A DNA stretch of 64,000 nucleotides, taken from assembly GCA_945871915.1 (NCBI GenBank), contig CAMBXO010000010.1, forward strand, positions 1-64,000, in the 5' to 3' direction. The notes beneath the pieces were generated by a model that saw only the letters and a program-made list of their open reading frames with translations, was not told the origin of the DNA and ran no database searches. The position numbers and the translations under genes are program-made. Below are positions 60,708 through 64,000 of this stretch, piece by piece (position 1 is the first letter of the stretch; each line of letters opens with the position of its first letter). The DNA is from Singulisphaera sp. GP187 (GTDB taxonomy: Bacteria > Planctomycetota > Phycisphaerae > Phycisphaerales > SM1A02).

Positions 60708-62563
60708 AATTCTTTGACCACCAAGATGCCGCGCGGCGCAAGACCAGAACCCTTGTGGTGCTCTTTGTGCTCTGTATGGCTGTGATTGTGGCCCTGGTAT
60801 ATGTGCCGGTTGCGGTCATGAGCGGCGGGCGATGGGACCCACTCGCCTTCCTTGTCGTTGCGGGTGGAACATGTTCCATCATTTTGCTTGGCGCGGCTGT
60901 TCAGCGGATGCAGTTGCGAGGTGGCGGAAAGGCTGTTGCGGAATCGCTTGGCGGTGTGTGGCTCAATCCCGTTGGTGCCTCGCCAGCCGAGCGCCGATTG
61001 CTTGATGTGGTGGAAGAAATGTCCATCGCCAGCGGCATGCCGGTTCCGCCTGTGTATCAAATTGATGATGAATCCATCAATGCGTTTGCCGCAGGCAACA
61101 CGCCGAACGACGCGGTGCTTGGCTTTACGCGCGGAGCCATTTCCTCGCTTGCACGCGACGAATTGCAGGGTGTGGTTGCCCACGAATTCAGCCACATTGC
61201 ACACGGAGACATGCGTCTCAACATTCGCCTTGCATGTGCAGTTGCTGGTGTCATGGTTCTTATGTTGATCGGTCGTGCACTGCTTCATGGCTCGCGGTTT
61301 TCCGGAAAGTCAAAGAATCAAGGCGGGCTCTTGCTTTGTGCGGCCTGTCTCATGATCATTGGTGCTGTCGGCGCGTTCTTTGGACGAATTCTGCAGGCTG
61401 CCATCAGCCGACAAAGAGAGTTTCTTGCGGATGCCAGTGCCGCGCAATACACGCGTCATCCGGAATCGCTTGCGAGGGCGTTACGCCTGATTGCAGGGGT
61501 GCACAACAACACGCTTCAGTCGTCGGATGTCAGTGGATTGAATCACTTCTTTTTCACCAGCGCGGCCAACACGTGGCTGGCGAGTCACCCACCCATTCAT
61601 GAGCGCATTCGGCGACTCGAGGAGTCGTCGTCCACCACCCAGATTCCAACCACTGTTGCAGTCGATTCCTCTCAATCCACAACAGTTGGGTTGCTGGGTC
61701 TTGCTGGTGGTCACCAGGTTGCGCCGGGACTGCATGTCGCATCCACAACCCCCGTTGCCCATGCGGACATTCCATCCATGTCGCACGTCTTACATCAACG
61801 GATTTCGCAACCTCTTCTTGAAGCGTGTAAGCAGCCGTTTGATGCACAGGCGGTGTTGCTCCTCTGCACATGGGCCGGCGACACCGCGGTACAAGATCGG
61901 CAACTTAAACTTGTGGAGCAACACCTTGGGCCAGCTCTTGTGTCCACTGTGTCAAGACTTCGACAGCCAATGGAATTGCTTCCGGAGTCCATGAGGATTG
62001 TTGTTGTTGATCTCTGCATGCCGGCCATCCAGCAACTCACGCACGATCAGTACCGTCCATTCAGCCATGCGTTGGTGGATTGCATTCGCGCGGATGGAAA
62101 GGTCTCTCTTTTTGAATGGACCCTGCGAACCATGCTCTCTCGGCGTGTGGATGCTCGCCACGTCGCAACACCCGATCGCCCGGGAACTGCTTCACTCGCA
62201 ACACATCATCATGACGCGTTGCTTCTTCTTTCCGCGTTGGCGTGGACTGGTGGATCGGATCGCGCGCAGGCGGCCCTTTCGCGTGGCCTAGCAAATCTTT
62301 CATTCAAGCCACAGCCGCTATCGCCAGCGTCTGAATGCTCGCTTGATGCCGTGCATCAGGCCCTTGGAAACCTCGTCCAAATCAATGAGGCGGCGCGGCA
62401 TCAGTTGGTTCGTGCGGCGGTCGCCACCATGACTGAGGATGGTGTTGTCAAGCCGCATGAAGCGCTCTTGGTCCGCGCGATCGCTGATGGATTGAATGTC
62501 ATCATTCCCAACTCGATCGAATTGGTGCAATCAGACTTCGCAGCGGCGACCACGGAGTCGTAG
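60704..62563 (+). CDS. M48 family zinc metalloprotease (HtpX-like) with TerB-like C-terminus
   Basis: A 619-residue membrane peptidase for quality control of membrane proteins. The zinc motif is His160-Glu-Phe-Ser-His164 (VAHEFSH), the third ligand is in REFLADASA, and four hydrophobic segments flank it. After about residue 300 a helical part with FDAQAVLLLCTWAGD and VDCIRADGKVSLFEWTLRTML resembles the TerB-like extension seen in LemA-linked M48 proteins. The GTG at 60704 overlaps the LemA stop by 4 bases and avoids an N-terminal extension. Confidence 0.9.
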   Translation: MKFFDHQDAARRKTRTLVVLFVLCMAVIVALVYVPVAVMSGGRWDPLAFLVVAGGTCSIILLGAAVQRMQLRGGGKAVAESLGGVWLNPVGASPAERRLLDVVEEMSIASGMPVPPVYQIDDESINAFAAGNTPNDAVLGFTRGAISSLARDELQGVVAHEFSHIAHGDMRLNIRLACAVAGVMVLMLIGRALLHGSRFSGKSKNQGGLLLCAACLMIIGAVGAFFGRILQAAISRQREFLADASAAQYTRHPESLARALRLIAGVHNNTLQSSDVSGLNHFFFTSAANTWLASHPPIHERIRRLEESSSTTQIPTTVAVDSSQSTTVGLLGLAGGHQVAPGLHVASTTPVAHADIPSMSHVLHQRISQPLLEACKQPFDAQAVLLLCTWAGDTAVQDRQLKLVEQHLGPALVSTVSRLRQPMELLPESMRIVVVDLCMPAIQQLTHDQYRPFSHALVDCIRADGKVSLFEWTLRTMLSRRVDARHVATPDRPGTASLATHHHDALLLLSALAWTGGSDRAQAALSRGLANLSFKPQPLSPASECSLDAVHQALGNLVQINEAARHQLVRAAVATMTEDGVVKPHEALLVRAIADGLNVIIPNSIELVQSDFAAATTES

Positions 62564-62564
62564 C

Positions 62565-63059
62565 ATGGCAAGCATGTTCAGGCGATTCCATCACACGCCA
62601 ATGTTGGTCACTTGTCTTCTACCGACAATTCTGCTTTGGAGTTGCGGTTCACTGGGTGCAGAAGTTTCTTTGAAGGACATCCCACTCTCTAGTGCACAAC
62701 ACGGCATGGTGGGTCGATGGATTCTGTCCCCGGGCGATTCACACATTCCGTCGGATACGGAAATCGATCCTGACTCGACCGCGGCGAATGCGGAACCACT
62801 GGTCAGCCCGGCTGGGTCGGTACTCACGCTTGCTGAAAACGGAACCATGATCGCGCGTGAGGGTGAATTTATTCGGCGTGGCAACTGGAGATTTGACGGC
62901 GCAACCCTTCGTATTTCAGTCGAGCCGCCGCCACGCAAACTGGACATGGGATTTATTCCTGTTGTGCAGACCGATCGTCTCACACTCACAGGCACCGAGG
63001 GCATGGTGTTGGTGTATCACCGAGACCCATTCATCGCGGTCGAGAAAAAACTGCCATGA
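62565..63059 (+). CDS. Lipoprotein of unknown function
   Basis: A 164-residue protein whose N-terminus has basic residues, a hydrophobic stretch and the lipobox LWSC at about residues 25-28, so it is a lipidated outer- or inner-leaflet protein, a substrate for Lgt. The mature part has a MVGRWILSPGD start and a GTMIAREGEFIRRGNWRFDGATLRIS core, a beta pattern like lipocalin-type DUFs that read 'W...G.W...g..l.i'. The ATG at 62565 has GGAG seven bases upstream. It overlaps the phosphatase gene by 4 bases. Confidence 0.7.
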   Translation: MASMFRRFHHTPMLVTCLLPTILLWSCGSLGAEVSLKDIPLSSAQHGMVGRWILSPGDSHIPSDTEIDPDSTAANAEPLVSPAGSVLTLAENGTMIAREGEFIRRGNWRFDGATLRISVEPPPRKLDMGFIPVVQTDRLTLTGTEGMVLVYHRDPFIAVEKKLP

Positions 63060-63685
63060 CTCATGATGCTGCGTTCGATGTCTCACACGAACAAGACGCT
63101 CGGCAACTCTGGGTTATTCGACACGCCCAGACCGAGTGGAGTGTCGCGGGTCGTCACACCGGACGCACCGACATTCCGCTTACGCCAGCTGGTGTAGCCG
63201 CAGCCGAGGCATTGAGACCGTGGATTCATTCGATTCAATTTGAACGAGTCTTCAGCAGCCCACTGACCCGCGCCATGGATACGGCCAGGTTGTGCGGTCT
63301 TGGCGAAGTTGTTCAGCCGGAGCCGCTGCTGGTGGAATGGGACTACGGCGACTATGAAGGTGTCACCACTCGGGCCATTCATGAATCACATCCGGGGTGG
63401 GACCTGTGGCGCCACGGATGCCCGAAAGGCGAAACGCTTTCAGATATCTATGGTCGAGCCGAGACACTCTTGGCCAAGATCAATTCGATCCCCGGAAATG
63501 TCGCGCTCTTCTCACATGGTCATTTCTCGCGACTGATCATTGCTGCGTGGCTTCAACTGCCGCCATCGCGTGGGAGAAGTTTCGCCATTCGTGCCGGAAG
63601 CGTGACGGTGCTTGGGTTTGAGCATGGAAACCCTGTGATTTGGGCTGCGGGAGATGTACCGGGGTCGCCCGGAACAGGGCGATGA
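63056..63685 (+). CDS. Histidine phosphatase superfamily protein
   Basis: A 209-residue phosphatase of the phosphoglycerate-mutase-like branch 1. The catalytic His is in VIRHAQTEWS (the usual RHG is RHA), followed by GRTDIPLTPAG, SSPLTRAMDTA, a general-acid Glu region VEWDYGDYEG, and the second catalytic His in FSHGHFSR. It may be a sugar-phosphate or cobalamin-pathway-like phosphatase; nothing nearby fixes the substrate. It overlaps both neighbours by 4 bases. Confidence 0.9.
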   Translation: MTHDAAFDVSHEQDARQLWVIRHAQTEWSVAGRHTGRTDIPLTPAGVAAAEALRPWIHSIQFERVFSSPLTRAMDTARLCGLGEVVQPEPLLVEWDYGDYEGVTTRAIHESHPGWDLWRHGCPKGETLSDIYGRAETLLAKINSIPGNVALFSHGHFSRLIIAAWLQLPPSRGRSFAIRAGSVTVLGFEHGNPVIWAAGDVPGSPGTGR

Positions 63686-64000
63686 ATCCGGCGCCCACGA
63701 TCCACCGTTTTGGTCCAGTTGAACTTCATAATCACAGCAACGAATTGTCTGGACTTGCCACGATCCGCCTCTGTGATCCAGATCGTCGTCAGGCGCTGGG
63801 GTCAGCCATGTTTGACGGGCTTGAGCTGGCGATTGAAAAGTGTGAGGCGCTGACGGGGTCATCTCGCTTTCACCCACTCAGCGAACCGCCACCCGCGAAT
63901 GCTGTTCGCGTTGTCATGATGGAGAGCAATGGCACAACATTCTGTTCTGGTTTCGACCTCCGCGCACTGGTCGATGATCCCGATCCATCGCAACCCCTGC
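63682..64000 (+). CDS. Enoyl-CoA hydratase/isomerase family protein, 5' part
   Basis: The gene runs off the window; about 106 residues are visible. ATG at 63682 overlaps the preceding stop by 4 bases. The translation has the crotonase N-terminal strand ATIRLCDPDRRQALGSAMFDGLELAIEKCE and the oxyanion-hole strand VVMMESNGTTFCSGFDLRALVDD, typical of the family. Reaction and substrate cannot be read from the fragment. Confidence 0.8.
   Translation, partial: MNPAPTIHRFGPVELHNHSNELSGLATIRLCDPDRRQALGSAMFDGLELAIEKCEALTGSSRFHPLSEPPPANAVRVVMMESNGTTFCSGFDLRALVDDPDPSQPL

Overview
The window reads as a gene-dense chromosomal segment of a planctomycete, most likely of the class Phycisphaerae. The clue is a secreted YHYH-domain protein (40605-41726) that ends in two dockerin-like calcium-loop repeats of a type I associate with Phycisphaerae. 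A long periplasmic YidC, a signal peptidase I with a large insertion and many Trp/Asn-rich secreted proteins fit this. The assignment is inference from protein style; there is no rRNA gene and I saw no tRNA gene or CRISPR array. Almost every base is coding, and many neighbours overlap by 4 bases (ATGA), so most genes lie in translationally coupled operons.

Layout. 1-3820: a perfect 35-base palindrome, clpB and a Band-7/SPFH membrane protein, bracketed by two inverted copies of a ~25-base REP-like sequence. 3820-15906, minus strand: a surface-polysaccharide operon led by glmS, then a glycosyltransferase, rfbF-rfbG-rfbH (CDP-glucose to CDP-4-keto-3,6-dideoxyhexose chemistry), a sugar reductase/epimerase, an acetolactate-synthase-like TPP enzyme, an FkbM methyltransferase, a GT10 fucosyltransferase-like and a GT2 enzyme. 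It ends in a gene fragment cut off at the REP-like repeat. The combination RfbF/G/H plus TPP enzyme plus reductase matches the logic of yersiniose A (branched-chain dideoxysugar) synthesis. 16058-21895, plus: folate salvage (mthfS), an L,D-transpeptidase, an 848-residue duplicated secreted protein, queF and an unusual lgt. 21897-26040, minus: a ROK/polyphosphate-glucokinase-like kinase, a GtrA-ArnT fusion and a GT9 enzyme. 26134-31015, plus: a sialidase-like/multi-membrane/lipoprotein composite and a pair of aldehyde dehydrogenases, the second lacking its catalytic half.

31035-43400 (mostly minus): a DUF3313-like lipoprotein, signal peptidase I and RicT; then plus-strand carbohydrate-binding-V/XII-like protein; then Der GTPase and a four-gene unit of YHYH protein, ECF sigma factor, membrane partner and FGE-like protein; then phosphoglycerate mutase. 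43497-45023, plus: yggS and tmk. 45001-52042, minus: a seven-gene operon (phosphoesterase, yidC, mnmE, thioesterase, DciA-like DUF721 protein, orphan ABC ATPase, unknown). 52124-53893: hybrid histidine kinase. 54021-64000, plus: lpd, an HTH regulator with a small secreted partner, a ketopantoate-reductase-like enzyme with a HpnA-like epimerase, gmk, LemA, an M48 protease, a lipoprotein, a histidine phosphatase and the start of an enoyl-CoA hydratase gene.

Most of the window is housekeeping and envelope biology. The parts that look accessory or unusual are the dideoxysugar operon and its broken end, the sigma-factor operon with a YHYH protein, the composite sialidase-like protein, the dead aldehyde dehydrogenase partner, and an MnmE with decayed GTPase motifs.
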